DNA from: an uncultured Arthrobacter sp.
GTDB taxonomy: Bacteria > Actinomycetota > Actinomycetes > Actinomycetales > Micrococcaceae
Assembly: GCF_947493765.1 (NCBI RefSeq)
Contig: NZ_CANLSZ010000003.1
Span: 248,001 to 312,000 of the forward strand
Direction: 5' to 3'
Length of the DNA: 64,000 bases
Positions 17,499 through 26,297 of the stretch are shown here, piece after piece; position 1 is the stretch's first letter, and every line of letters starts with the position of its first letter. The notes below the pieces were generated by a model. The model was not told the origin of the DNA. It was given only the letters and a program-made list of their open reading frames with translations, and did no database searches. The translations under genes were made by a program, and so were the position numbers.

Positions 17499-19004
17499 TT
17501 GACACAGCGCACCACCTCCCGCGTCTCAGACGCAGCCCCTCCCGTGAAGGCCGACCAGAGGATCACCACCTCGGATGAGCAGGGCAGGCTGCCGGCCCGC
17601 GACAAGCTCGTCATCGGGGTGCTGATGGTCTCGGCCTTCGTGGTGATCCTCAACGAGACCATCATGGGCGTCGCGATCCCGAGCCTCGTAAGGGACCTGG
17701 GCATCACGGTGGGAGCCGGTCAGTGGCTCACCACCGCGTTCCTGCTCACCATGGCCGTGGTGATCCCCGTGACGGGGTTCCTCCTCCAGCGCTTCGACAC
17801 CCGGCCCGTGTTCCTCACCGCGATGAGCCTCTTCAGCCTCGGGACGCTGATCGCCGCGCTGGCCCCGGGCTTCGGCGTGCTCGTCGTCGGGCGCGTGGTC
17901 CAGGCCGGCGGTACCGCCATCATGATGCCCCTGCTCATGACGACCGTGCTGAATCTCGTCCCGCGGACGTCGCGCGGCAGGATCATGGGCAACATCTCGA
18001 TCGTCATCTCCGTCGCGCCGGCCCTCGGCCCCACCATCTCCGGTGCTCCCCCCAGCGTGCTCGACTGGCGCTGGATGTTCTGGCTGGTCCTCCCGATCGG
18101 GCTCGCCATGCTCGTCATCGGCGCCGTCAAGATGCAGAACGTGACCACGCCGCGCGCCTCCGCCATCGACGTCGTCTCGGTCGTGCTGTCCGCGCTGGCG
18201 TTCGGCGGCATCGTGTACGGGCTCAGTCAGCTGGGCGCGGCCTCCGCCGGGAGCAGCCTCCCACCGTGGTTGCCGCTCGCCCTCGGCGTTCTCTTCCTGG
18301 GTCTGTTCGTCCTGCGCCAGCTGCGCCTGCAGAGGCGCGACGCCGCCCTGCTGGACCTGCGCGTGTTCAGCTCGGCCAACTTCACCATCTCGATCGTCAC
18401 GATCGCCATCGCGATGATGGCACTCTTCGGGACGATCATCCTGCTGCCGATCTATGTGCAGAACGTGCTCGGCATGAGCCCGTTCGTGTCGGGTCTGATC
18501 CTGCTGCCCGGCGGACTGACCATGGGGCTGCTCGGTCCGGTGGTGGGGCGCATCTACGATCGCCGTGGACCGCGTGTCCTCCTCGTACCGGGCACCCTGC
18601 TCGTCAGCGCCGTCTTCTGGTCACTGACGCAGGTGACGGAGACGACGCCGATCCTGCTGGTCCTCGTGGCCCACGTGTTCCTCAGCATCGGGCTGGCCCT
18701 GATCTTCACCCCGCTGCTGACCTCGGCCCTCGGCTCCGTGAAGCCCGCGCTCTACTCCCATGGCAGCGCCGTCTTCGGCACGGTGCAGCAGTTGGCCGGC
18801 GCGGCCGGCACCGCGCTGTTCATCTCCGTACTGACCATCCAGAGCACCGTCCTGGCCGATGAAGGCACCGGCACCGCAGCGGCGATGGCCGGGGGCGTCC
18901 GCGCCGCCTTCCTGTACGGCGCCTTCATCTTCCTGCTGGCGGTCGTGGCATCGTTCTTCATCCGCGCGCCGCAGGAGACCGACGACGAACCTGCCCCGGT
19001 CTAG
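17499..19004 (+). CDS. MFS transporter, DHA2 (14-TM drug:H+ antiporter) family
   Basis: A 501-residue inner membrane exporter with 14 predicted transmembrane segments, starting at LVIGVLMVSAFVVILNETIM. The antiporter motif C region is seen in SVAPALGPTISG, and motif A-like sequence in QRFDTRPVF. It is related to the EmrB/QacA exporters of drugs, dyes or metabolites. The start is TTG at 17499 with a poor RBS, so the true start may be a few codons away, but homology begins by residue 30. No TetR or MarR regulator adjoins it. Confidence 0.9.
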   Translation: MTQRTTSRVSDAAPPVKADQRITTSDEQGRLPARDKLVIGVLMVSAFVVILNETIMGVAIPSLVRDLGITVGAGQWLTTAFLLTMAVVIPVTGFLLQRFDTRPVFLTAMSLFSLGTLIAALAPGFGVLVVGRVVQAGGTAIMMPLLMTTVLNLVPRTSRGRIMGNISIVISVAPALGPTISGAPPSVLDWRWMFWLVLPIGLAMLVIGAVKMQNVTTPRASAIDVVSVVLSALAFGGIVYGLSQLGAASAGSSLPPWLPLALGVLFLGLFVLRQLRLQRRDAALLDLRVFSSANFTISIVTIAIAMMALFGTIILLPIYVQNVLGMSPFVSGLILLPGGLTMGLLGPVVGRIYDRRGPRVLLVPGTLLVSAVFWSLTQVTETTPILLVLVAHVFLSIGLALIFTPLLTSALGSVKPALYSHGSAVFGTVQQLAGAAGTALFISVLTIQSTVLADEGTGTAAAMAGGVRAAFLYGAFIFLLAVVASFFIRAPQETDDEPAPV

Positions 19005-19008
19005 GGAC

Positions 19009-19024
19009 GTGGGACAGGTCCCAC
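19009..19024. promoter_or_regulatory. Palindrome between MFS and glycosyltransferase genes
   Basis: GTGGGACAGGTCCCAC is a 7-bp perfect dyad with a 2-nt centre, just after the MFS stop. The loop is too small for a good terminator, so it may be an operator for the downstream glycosyltransferase or part of an extended hairpin. Confidence 0.35.
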
Positions 19025-19095
19025 CGCGGACCGGCCTATGGTTACTTCATGAGCTCCCGTGAGTGCCCCGAGCCGCAGCAGAAGGGGAACCGGCA

Positions 19096-19857
19096 GTGAT
19101 CCAGCGGCTCGCCGTCGTCGTCCCCGTCTTCAACGAACCCGAGGTCGCCCGCACCCTCGATGCGCTCCGCCGGCAGCACGGGAGCGACGGACTGAGCATC
19201 TACGTGGTCGACAACGGGTCCACGGACGACACGCTGCAGCGCGTCCACGCTGTCGCGGCGGAGCACCCGGATCTCGATCTCACGGTGCTGAGCGAGCCGC
19301 AGAAGGGTACCGGGGCCGCGAGCGACACCGGTTTCCGCGCCGCGATCGCGGACGGTCACGAGCTGGTGGCACGCACCGACGGCGACAGCGAACCGGCCGA
19401 GGACTGGGCCGTCCGGATCCGCACCCTGTTCCACGACCACCCCCACATCCAGCTGGCCGGCGGCACGAGCGTCCCGCTGCGCGACAGGTACTACCGCTGG
19501 GGCGACGACCTGCTCATGCCGGGGGCGCTGGTGCTGCTGCGGATCATGATGGCGGCCAAGCACGTGGACGCGACCTATCTGCGGTTCGTCGCGGGGCACA
19601 ACATGGCCGTGCGATCGTCCGCCTATCTCGCGACCGGCGGGATCGCCCGGACCGCCATCGACCAGCGCGACGAGGACATCGACTTCTCCGTGGCGGTAGC
19701 GCGCAGGTTCGGCTCCGGTGCGGTACGGATCGACCCGCGCCTCAGGGTCGCGACGTCGATGCGCCGGGTACGCCGCTATGGCCTGGGCATGATGGGGGTC
19801 CACCATCTCGTCCCGGCGCTGCGCGGTCGCCTCATCCGCTCGATCGACGTCCGGTAG
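19096..19857 (+). CDS. Family 2 glycosyltransferase
   Basis: A 253-residue GT-A fold enzyme. The N-terminus LAVVVPVFNEPEVARTLDAL and VDNGSTDDT are the nucleotide-sugar binding strands, and RTDGDSEP at about residue 100 supplies the metal-binding acidic cluster. No transmembrane anchor is evident, so it acts in the cytoplasm or at the membrane face. Acceptor and donor are unknown. I use the GTG at 19096, which has AGGGGA 8 nt upstream. Its 3' end overlaps the convergent AlkD-like gene by 26 bp. Confidence 0.8.
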   Translation: MIQRLAVVVPVFNEPEVARTLDALRRQHGSDGLSIYVVDNGSTDDTLQRVHAVAAEHPDLDLTVLSEPQKGTGAASDTGFRAAIADGHELVARTDGDSEPAEDWAVRIRTLFHDHPHIQLAGGTSVPLRDRYYRWGDDLLMPGALVLLRIMMAAKHVDATYLRFVAGHNMAVRSSAYLATGGIARTAIDQRDEDIDFSVAVARRFGSGAVRIDPRLRVATSMRRVRRYGLGMMGVHHLVPALRGRLIRSIDVR

Positions 19858-20335
19858 CGGCTCGGGCTGCAGCGCCCTGCAGCGGCCTGCTGTCGCTGCC
19901 CGACCACCGCTCGAGGACCACGCGCGCACGGGCGGCGTCCTGCCCGGACAGCTGCTCCAGGAGGGGCGCGACGACGTCGCCGGCGAGAGCGTCCTCCAGG
20001 TACGGGAGCCCGGCCGTGCGGAGGAAGCCCTCGATCCGCGTCAGATCCGTGTGGCGCAGCAACGGCACGGACGACTGCAGCAGGACCACCGCAGCGAGTC
20101 GGCGCTCGAAGACCGGCGGTGACCACAGCTCGGACGCGAGGCGGACGACGTCGTCGTGCCCCGGATCCGGGTAGCGGCGCCGGGCGTTCCGAAGTGTGCC
20201 GCGGACGGCGCCGACAGATGCACCGTAGTACTCCAGGCCGCCGCCGTGGAGCAGCTCGTGGTCCTCCGCCCGCTCCCAGGAGCTCTCGTACTGCAGGGCT
20301 GCGTCGATGAAGGCGGCGACGCTCGGGATGTCCAC
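19832..20335 (-). CDS. AlkD-like DNA alkylation-repair protein, short at the C-terminus
   Basis: A 167-residue helical-repeat protein whose core (YYGASVGAVRGTLRNARRRY and DVVRLASELWSPPVFERRLA) resembles the HEAT-repeat AlkD/COG4912 DNA glycosylases. Family members are usually about 210-240 residues. Here homology fades after VLERWSGSDSRPLQ and the protein ends in a low-complexity tail that overlaps the convergent glycosyltransferase gene, so the last repeats appear lost. The GTG start comes one base after the stop of the upstream membrane-protein gene, suggesting translational coupling. It may be a shortened functional protein or a decaying gene. Confidence 0.6.
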   Translation of the reverse strand: MDIPSVAAFIDAALQYESSWERAEDHELLHGGGLEYYGASVGAVRGTLRNARRRYPDPGHDDVVRLASELWSPPVFERRLAAVVLLQSSVPLLRHTDLTRIEGFLRTAGLPYLEDALAGDVVAPLLEQLSGQDAARARVVLERWSGSDSRPLQGAAARAATGRRSSG

Positions 20336-20336
20336 G

Positions 20337-21209
20337 TCAGTAGATGAAGATGTCGATCCACGCACGGTTGTGCGCATGGATGAGGACGAGGAACAGCACG
20401 AAGTCGAAGAGCAGATGCACGCAGATGATGTAGGAGAGGGACCGGGTCCGCGTGAAGATGAAGGCCTGCAGGAGCGCGAACGGGAAGATGAACAGCGGTG
20501 CCCACGCGTGGAAGCCGAGCTCCCAGAGGAAGGACGTGAAGAGGACGGCCTGCAGCACGTTAGCCTGCACCATCGGCAAATGGCGGCGCAGCAGGGCGAA
20601 CACGGTACAGATGAAGAACAGTTCGTCCCAGATGCCCAGGCCGTTCGTGCCGACGAACAGGCGGGCTATCTCCGCCGGCTCCGACGCCGCCGGCCAGTTC
20701 GTGTAGACGCCGGTCCCGAGCATGTAGACCGGTAGCAGCGCGTACCCGATCAGGACGACGACGGGCAGGTACCACTTCTCGGTCCGGCTCCAGGGCTTGC
20801 CGGTGCGGAGGGGGAATCTGACGGCGTGGTCCCGGTAGGCGAAGCGGGAGACCGTGTAGGGGACGCCGACGGCGAGGATCATGGCCGCTCCCATGATGCC
20901 CATGTGGTCGACGCCGATATCGGTGCTGATGGGTACCAGACTCATCACCGTGAGCCCGAAGGCGATCAGGAGCAGATCGCGGAAGAACGCCATCGAGACG
21001 GCGGCGGCGATACCCAGCGCCACCACGAGGATCCCGTACCCGGGCACCAGCTGGTCCAGCACCAGCAGCAGGAAACCGGCAAGGGACACCAGGGCGGCGG
21101 GCAGCAGCTCGGGTGAAAGGGTGGTCCACGAGCCGGGCTTCCAGGCCTCCGCTGCGGCGTCGCTCCCCCGGACGCCGCCGGCGGCGACTGGGCGAGGTTG
21201 CTGCTTCAC
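20337..21209 (-). CDS. CPBP-family (CAAX-protease-like) membrane protein
   Basis: A 290-residue polytopic protein with about eight transmembrane helices. The C-terminal half resembles the CPBP (Abi/CAAX protease and bacteriocin-processing) fold: IWDELFFICTVFALLRR for motif 1, FLWELGFHAW for motif 2 and HLLFDF for motif 3. The usual EExxxR glutamate pair is Asp-Glu here, so proteolytic activity is uncertain. I chose the GTG at 21209 because GGAGAGG lies about 9 nt upstream. It is upstream of and probably co-transcribed with the AlkD-like gene. Confidence 0.7.
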   Translation of the reverse strand: MKQQPRPVAAGGVRGSDAAAEAWKPGSWTTLSPELLPAALVSLAGFLLLVLDQLVPGYGILVVALGIAAAVSMAFFRDLLLIAFGLTVMSLVPISTDIGVDHMGIMGAAMILAVGVPYTVSRFAYRDHAVRFPLRTGKPWSRTEKWYLPVVVLIGYALLPVYMLGTGVYTNWPAASEPAEIARLFVGTNGLGIWDELFFICTVFALLRRHLPMVQANVLQAVLFTSFLWELGFHAWAPLFIFPFALLQAFIFTRTRSLSYIICVHLLFDFVLFLVLIHAHNRAWIDIFIY

Positions 21210-21405
21210 GTGATCACGCCTCTCCGGTGGTCCGCGCCAGTCCTGGTGCTGCCACGCTACCCGTTGTGGCCCGTCGGTCGGTCGACGTGTCACAGGGACG
21301 TCGGGTGCGGCACTGACGGCACCGGCTGCCCTCCTCGGCTTCGTGCTGTACGGAGCGAAGGTGGGCAGCCGGGCCGCGAAGGATGCCCAGCCCGAAGGCT
21401 GAGGA

Positions 21406-22452
21406 TCAGTTCAGCGTCGCGGTATCGATCACGAAGCGGTACCGGACGTCGGAGGCCATCACGCGCTCGTAGGCCTCGTTGATCTTGTCGGCGGAGATCA
21501 CCTCGACCTCCGAGCCCAGGTGGTGCTCCGCGCAGAAGTCCAGCATCTCCTGGGTCTCCCGGATGCCGCCGATCAGGGATCCGGCGAAGGAGCGCCGCCC
21601 GCCGATGAGGGCGAAGGCATTGACCGGCAGCGGATCGGCCGGCGCGCCGACGCTGACCAGTGCGCCGTCCAGGGTCAGCAGGCCCAGGTAATCGCTGATC
21701 GGGATCGAGGCGCTGACGGTGTTGATGATCAGGTCGAAGGTCCCGGCGAGATCGCTGAACGTGTTCTCGTCGCTCGTCGCGTAGTAGTGCTTCGCGCCCA
21801 GGCGCAGCCCGTCCTCCTGCTTCTTCAGGGACTGGGAGAGCACCGTGACCTCGGAGCCCATCGCGGCGGCCAGCTTGACGGCCATGTGGCCGAGCCCGCC
21901 GAGTCCGACGACGGCCACCTTCTTGCCCGGTCCTGCACCCCAGTGCTTCAGCGGCGAGAACGTGGTGATCCCGGCACACAGGAGGGGCGCGGCGACGTCG
22001 AGCTCGATGCCTTCGGGGATGCCGAGCACGAAGTCCTGGGTGACGACCACCTGGGTGGAGTAGCCGCCCTGGGTGATGCTGCCGTCGCGGTCCTCGGCAC
22101 CGTACGTTCCGGTGTTGCCCTTGAGGCAGTACTGCTCCTCGCCTGCCTTACAGTTCTTGCACTCGCCGCAGGAGTTGACCATGCAGCCCACGCCGACGCG
22201 GTCGCCGACGGCGTACTTGCTGACGTTCGAGCCGACCTCGGCGACGAGGCCGGCGATCTCGTGTCCGGGCGTCAGCGGATAGGACTGGGGTCCCCATTCG
22301 CCGCGGACGGTGTGGATGTCGGAGTGGCAGATGCCGGCGAACTTGATGTCGATCAGGACGTCGTCGGGTCCGACGTCGCGTCGTTCGACGGTGGTCGGGA
22401 TGAGGTCTGCTCCGGCGGAGGGTGCCGCGTAGGCGTTGACGGTCGTAGGCAT
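21406..22452 (-). CDS. NAD(P)-dependent zinc alcohol dehydrogenase (AdhC/YahK, cinnamyl-ADH type)
   Basis: A 348-residue medium-chain dehydrogenase. Catalytic zinc ligands are Cys42, His64 and Glu65 ([12 protein letters not shown]). Structural zinc cysteines are 95, 98, 101 and 109. The NADP-binding turn is [11 protein letters not shown]. The broad-substrate aldehyde reductases YahK and mycobacterial AdhC belong to this group, so it probably reduces aldehydes to alcohols with NADPH. It is single, divergent from the DUF222/HNH gene across 259 bp in which I see no further gene. Confidence 0.92.
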   Translation of the reverse strand: MPTTVNAYAAPSAGADLIPTTVERRDVGPDDVLIDIKFAGICHSDIHTVRGEWGPQSYPLTPGHEIAGLVAEVGSNVSKYAVGDRVGVGCMVNSCGECKNCKAGEEQYCLKGNTGTYGAEDRDGSITQGGYSTQVVVTQDFVLGIPEGIELDVAAPLLCAGITTFSPLKHWGAGPGKKVAVVGLGGLGHMAVKLAAAMGSEVTVLSQSLKKQEDGLRLGAKHYYATSDENTFSDLAGTFDLIINTVSASIPISDYLGLLTLDGALVSVGAPADPLPVNAFALIGGRRSFAGSLIGGIRETQEMLDFCAEHHLGSEVEVISADKINEAYERVMASDVRYRFVIDTATLN

Positions 22453-22711
22453 GGATGACTCCTGCGGTTGGGGTGGGGAACGATGGCTCCACTGGTGGAG
22501 CGTCGGTGGGCAGCCTCGTATTCCTCGTTCTTGCTCTGACTCCGCGTCCGGTGCCCGGGTCGCCCTGGGATGAGGGCTGCGGCGCTCGGCCGGCGAGGAC
22601 CGGGAGCAGCGGGTGGTGAGGGCACTCGCTGTAGGTATCGGAGTCGCGACGTGCTGTGGATAACCTGTTTCGCGAACCTCGAAATGTCAGTGTTGCACGC
22701 GAAAATAGATC

Positions 22712-24163
22712 ATGGACAGCAGCCGGGAAGCACCGCAGGAGAAAGTCGCCGCACGCCGTGACTCAACCTCCCGCGACGCCCTCCCCACCGACGTCCGGAA
22801 CCTGATCTCCGACGTGGCGTCCCTCCGTCTCGGAAGCGACAGCGCCCAGCTGATCGACCAGATCCGGAGACTCGAGGACCTCACCTCCGCGATCGCGGGG
22901 ATGCAGGCCCGCGCCGCCGTCGCGTTCGATCTCGCCCAGCGTCGTGAACAGGCGGCCGCGGGTGTACCCGCGGTGAAGCAGGGCCAGGGTGTCGCCGCGC
23001 AAATTGCGCTGGCCCGCCGGCAGTCCCCTTCCCGCGGCAGCCGACTGCTCGGCCTGGCCCGGGCGCTCGTCATCGAGATGCCCCATACCCTTGAGGCGCT
23101 GGAGACCGGGCAGCTCAACGAATGGCGTGCCACCCTGCTGGTCCGGGAGACCGCATGCCTGAGCGCTGCGGACCGCTGCGCCGTCGACGACGAACTCGCC
23201 GCCGACACGGGGACGTTCAGCGGGGCCGGCGACCGTGCCGTCGTCAGTGCAGCCCGCACCGCCTCCTACCGCCGGGATCCCCGATCGGTGACGGACCGGG
23301 CACGGCATGCGGCCGGCGAGCGCCACGTCAGTCTGCGGCCCGCTCCCGACACCATGGCCTACCTGACCGCACTGCTACCGGTCGCCGAAGCGGTGGCGGT
23401 CTATGCCGAGCTGACCCGGCACACCGATTCGCTCCGCGCTCAGGGCGATCCGCGCGGCCGCGGGCAGCTCATGGCCGACACCCTGGTGGAACGGACTACG
23501 GGTGTTCCGGGAGGCGTGTCGAGCGTGGAGATCCAGCTCGTCATGACCGACCGCACGCTGTTCCAGGGCGACAGCGAACCGGCCAGACTGAGCGGGTACG
23601 GCGTGGTGCCGGCCGAGTGGGCCAGGACCCTGGTGGCGTCCGGTGATGGTGGGCGGGGAGAGGACCTCCAGGTCTTCCTCCGGCGCCTGTACACCGCCCC
23701 CGGACGCGGAGATCTCCTCGGCATCGACTCCTGGGCGCGCCTCTTCACGCATGCCCAGCGCCGCTTTCTCAAGGCCCGGGATGACTCCTGCAGAACGCCG
23801 TACTGCGATGCGCCGATCCGGCACCACGACCACGTGGTTCCCTGGAACGACGGCGGATCGACGAGTCTCCCGAACGGCGCCGGTCTCTGCGAGGCCTGCA
23901 ACCACACCAAGGAACTTGCCGGGTGGAGATCCTCGGCCCGTTCCGGCCCGAGACACACCATCGATGTCCGAACTCCAACCGGCCACACGTACAGATCGCT
24001 GGCGCCCCCGCTCCCCGGCAGTGTTCAGGCCAACGGCAGTGTTCAGGCCGACGTCGCCAGTGCGCGTCTCGACGGGCTGGATTCTTTCGACGGCCGGCCG
24101 CCCGAGGTTGAGCACCATAGTGAGCGTGGGACAGCAGTGCTCACTATGTCCGGCAGCAGCTGA
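22712..24163 (+). CDS. DUF222 / HNH endonuclease domain protein (13E12-type)
   Basis: A 483-residue protein with the actinobacterial DUF222 helical domain (about 30-300) followed by an HNH nuclease domain near residues 345-405: CRTPYCDAPIRHHDHV, then WNDGGSTSLPNGAGLCEACN, with zinc-type cysteines and the His-Asn-His set. These proteins are numerous in Micrococcales and mycobacterial genomes, and their function is unknown. No RBS precedes the ATG, so the transcript may be leaderless. The C-terminal tail after residue 420 is Ser/Gly-rich and contains a near-exact repeat (PGSVQANGSVQA). No terminal repeats flank the gene. Confidence 0.9.
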   Translation: MDSSREAPQEKVAARRDSTSRDALPTDVRNLISDVASLRLGSDSAQLIDQIRRLEDLTSAIAGMQARAAVAFDLAQRREQAAAGVPAVKQGQGVAAQIALARRQSPSRGSRLLGLARALVIEMPHTLEALETGQLNEWRATLLVRETACLSAADRCAVDDELAADTGTFSGAGDRAVVSAARTASYRRDPRSVTDRARHAAGERHVSLRPAPDTMAYLTALLPVAEAVAVYAELTRHTDSLRAQGDPRGRGQLMADTLVERTTGVPGGVSSVEIQLVMTDRTLFQGDSEPARLSGYGVVPAEWARTLVASGDGGRGEDLQVFLRRLYTAPGRGDLLGIDSWARLFTHAQRRFLKARDDSCRTPYCDAPIRHHDHVVPWNDGGSTSLPNGAGLCEACNHTKELAGWRSSARSGPRHTIDVRTPTGHTYRSLAPPLPGSVQANGSVQADVASARLDGLDSFDGRPPEVEHHSERGTAVLTMSGSS

Positions 24164-24313
24164 ACCAGGCATCGCTGCCGGCGTCCTGCTTGTCGGCACG
24201 ACCAACAGGGCACGGGCAGCGTCGCGTCGGGCGGCAGCCGGGCACCGGGCGGCGCGCTGGCGCGAGCAGCTCACCTGCCGGCCTCGGGCGGGTGCATCCG
24301 CCCGACGCACGTG

Positions 24314-25348
24314 TCAGGGGACGATGACGGCGCGGCCGGGGATGGTGCCCGCAGCCAGCCTCTCGTAGGCCTTCGGTCCCTGGTCGAGACCGAAGGCCTC
24401 CACCTCGACCTTGATCTTCCCGGCGCGAGCCAGCTCGATCACTTCGATCAGTTCGGAGCGCGATCCCCAGTAGGGTGCCCGGGCCGAAGCCTCCCACGGC
24501 GTCGAGAAGAAGCCGACCTTCACGGCGCCCGGCCCCACACCGACGAGCACGATCTCGCCTCCCACACCGACGAGCCGTGAGGCCAGATCAGTGGTCGGGT
24601 CGATACTCACGAAGTCGAACACGACGTCGACCTTCCGACCACCGGTCAGCCCCAGGATCTGCTCCTCCGCACTTTCGTCGGAGGCCACTGCGTGGTGAGC
24701 ACCGACCTTGCGGGCCAGGGCACGCTTGTCCTCGGAGGTGTCGACGGCGACGACGGTGCATGGAGCCAGGGCCCGCAGCATCTGGATGGCCACATGCCCC
24801 AGTCCACCGGCGCCGATCACCACGGCCACCGAGCCGGGGACGAGCTTCGGCAGGGACTTCTTGATGGCGTGGTACGGGGTCAACCCGGCGTCGGTCAACG
24901 ACACGCTCGCGACGGGATCGAGGTCGCCCAGGGGGACGAGATGTCGCGCATCGTCGACGAGCAGGTAGTCCGCCATGGCACCCGGAGCTCCCAGCCCCGG
25001 GGGCTTGATGCCCAGCTCCGCCGCCCTCTCGCAGTAGTTCTCCTCCCCCTTGGAGCAGGGGTAGCACCGACCACAACCCCAGGGCCCGTACACCAGCACC
25101 GATTCCCCGATGGTCAGCCCGGTGACACCCGGTCCTACAGCGTCGATGGTCCCTGCCCCCTCGTGCCCTAGCGTGAGCGGAAGACCGTACGTGTACTGGT
25201 CCTCAGGCAGGCTCATCAGGAACTCGTCGGAGTGACATACGCCCGCCGCGGTCACCTTCACGAGGACCTGGCCGGGGCCCGGCGTCGGCGTCGGAATGTC
25301 GACGAGCTCGGGTGCGGCGCCGATCGTCCGGTACTGAAGTGCTCTCAT
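24314..25348 (-). CDS. Zinc alcohol dehydrogenase, Rhodococcus ADH-A-like
   Basis: A 344-residue medium-chain dehydrogenase very close in sequence to the solvent-tolerant secondary alcohol dehydrogenase ADH-A of Rhodococcus ruber: MRALQYRTIG, DIPTPTPGPGQV, YGLPLTLGHEGAG, YGPWGCGRCYPC, TDAGLTPYHAIKKSL. It should interconvert secondary alcohols and ketones with NAD(H). The structural zinc cysteines and the Rossmann GAGGLGHVA are intact. The ATG has AAAGGAG 6 nt upstream and overlaps the upstream gene as ATGA. It is the last gene of a three-gene operon behind a DevR-like box at 26216. Confidence 0.93.
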   Translation of the reverse strand: MRALQYRTIGAAPELVDIPTPTPGPGQVLVKVTAAGVCHSDEFLMSLPEDQYTYGLPLTLGHEGAGTIDAVGPGVTGLTIGESVLVYGPWGCGRCYPCSKGEENYCERAAELGIKPPGLGAPGAMADYLLVDDARHLVPLGDLDPVASVSLTDAGLTPYHAIKKSLPKLVPGSVAVVIGAGGLGHVAIQMLRALAPCTVVAVDTSEDKRALARKVGAHHAVASDESAEEQILGLTGGRKVDVVFDFVSIDPTTDLASRLVGVGGEIVLVGVGPGAVKVGFFSTPWEASARAPYWGSRSELIEVIELARAGKIKVEVEAFGLDQGPKAYERLAAGTIPGRAVIVP

Positions 25349-25839
25349 GGTGCTCCTTTCGTCGGTCGGGGCCCGATCGGTGGTGACGCCGGAGTCCCCC
25401 TTGGTCCAGTCATGGGAACGATGCGCAGACGATCCCCCATGGCGTTCCGCGACACCTGGTTCAGGCGGCGTTCGATCGCCTCGGTCTGCAACCAGGAGTC
25501 CATACCCTCCCACTGGCTCGCCTGTGCCAGGTCGACGATGATGCACGATTCACGACCCAGCGTGCTGGCTCGGGAGACCACCAGATCGAGGCCGTGGACA
25601 TTCAGGGGGGTCAGGCATCCTCGGACCACGATGCGGATGCATCCGCTCTCCGCATCGATCTGGACGAGGATCCGCAGTTTCTGCCGTCCCGCCGAGGGAT
25701 GGACGGCCAGCGCGCGACGTCGTTCCCTGTCGCTCCTGCCCGCATCCTGCTCCTCGCGCTGATCCTCAACGCGCTCGAGGGTGGCAGGAGGCGGTACCGA
25801 CTGCAGCGGTGTACCAACCCGGTGCGCAGGAGGCGTCAT
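25345..25839 (-). CDS. Hypothetical protein with a STAS-like domain
   Basis: A 164-residue protein. The first 50 residues are charged and probably disordered. Residues about 55-130 (LRILVQIDAESGCIRIVVRG, then TLGRESCIIVDLAQASQ) have the beta-strand and helix pattern of a STAS/anti-anti-sigma fold, including the strand-turn that normally carries the phosphorylatable Ser (here DLAQAS). The assignment is by pattern only. The gene is supported by ATGA overlaps at both ends, with the 97-aa gene upstream and the alcohol dehydrogenase downstream. Confidence 0.6.
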   Translation of the reverse strand: MTPPAHRVGTPLQSVPPPATLERVEDQREEQDAGRSDRERRRALAVHPSAGRQKLRILVQIDAESGCIRIVVRGCLTPLNVHGLDLVVSRASTLGRESCIIVDLAQASQWEGMDSWLQTEAIERRLNQVSRNAMGDRLRIVPMTGPRGTPASPPIGPRPTKGAP

Positions 25840-26129
25840 CGATCGAGTGCCTCACCGTTTCGGGTGGACTCGCCACCCCTGTCCGCTGCCACGGCGTCCT
25901 GCTGTCGGGCAATACGCTCCTGCCTCCTCGCCGTCAGGAACAACATCTCCTCCGGTGTCAGCCAGTAGTCGCCGTGCTCGTCGAGGCGCAGACACTGACC
26001 CGTTCCCGGCCCCCCGGCCGGCACCTGATTGACGTAGAACCGTGGCAGGACGTGTGTTCCAGGATTGTCCAGGAGCCACTGCTGGACGTCGGTGTCGAGC
26101 ATCGCCCAGATCTCACTGATGCTGGTCAT
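25836..26129 (-). CDS. Hypothetical protein (97 aa), first gene of DevR-box operon
   Basis: A 97-residue acidic protein I do not recognise: MTSISEIWAMLDTDVQQWLL, a central YWLTPEEMLFLTARR segment, then a charged tail. No signal peptide or membrane helix is seen. The start is preceded by GAGGGGGACC at about 10 nt. It overlaps the STAS-like gene by ATGA and starts 87 bp from the DevR-like palindrome at 26216-26229, so it is probably induced with the alcohol dehydrogenase under hypoxia or NO stress (inference). Confidence 0.6.
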   Translation of the reverse strand: MTSISEIWAMLDTDVQQWLLDNPGTHVLPRFYVNQVPAGGPGTGQCLRLDEHGDYWLTPEEMLFLTARRQERIARQQDAVAADRGGESTRNGEALDR

Positions 26130-26215
26130 GGTGCGGGTCCCCCTCGTCGAACGTCGATCGAATCGCCGCGAGGGCGATCCACCTCCATCCAATCCCGAGT
26201 GGCGTCGGGCAACTA

Positions 26216-26229
26216 GGGCAGAAAGTCCC
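26216..26229 (-). promoter_or_regulatory. DevR/DosR-box-like palindrome upstream of the ADH operon
   Basis: On the minus strand it reads GGGACTTTCTGCCC, matching the GGGACTTTnGTCCC core of the mycobacterial DosR box at 11 of 13 defined positions. It lies 87 bp before the 97-aa gene of the alcohol dehydrogenase operon. It is flanked by CTA on the plus-strand left side, like the other two boxes at 27708 and 30252. Confidence 0.6.
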
Positions 26230-26297
26230 CCCGTCCCCCGCGGTCGTGCCCGGATCGGCGCACCAAGTAGTGCGCGGGCTCCGAGCTGTGCGACGCC

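Noticed and set aside
22712-24163. DUF222/HNH gene as part of a mobile element or homing intron
   Set aside because: No terminal repeats, target duplication, integrase or split host gene is seen; these genes are common chromosomal residents in actinobacteria.
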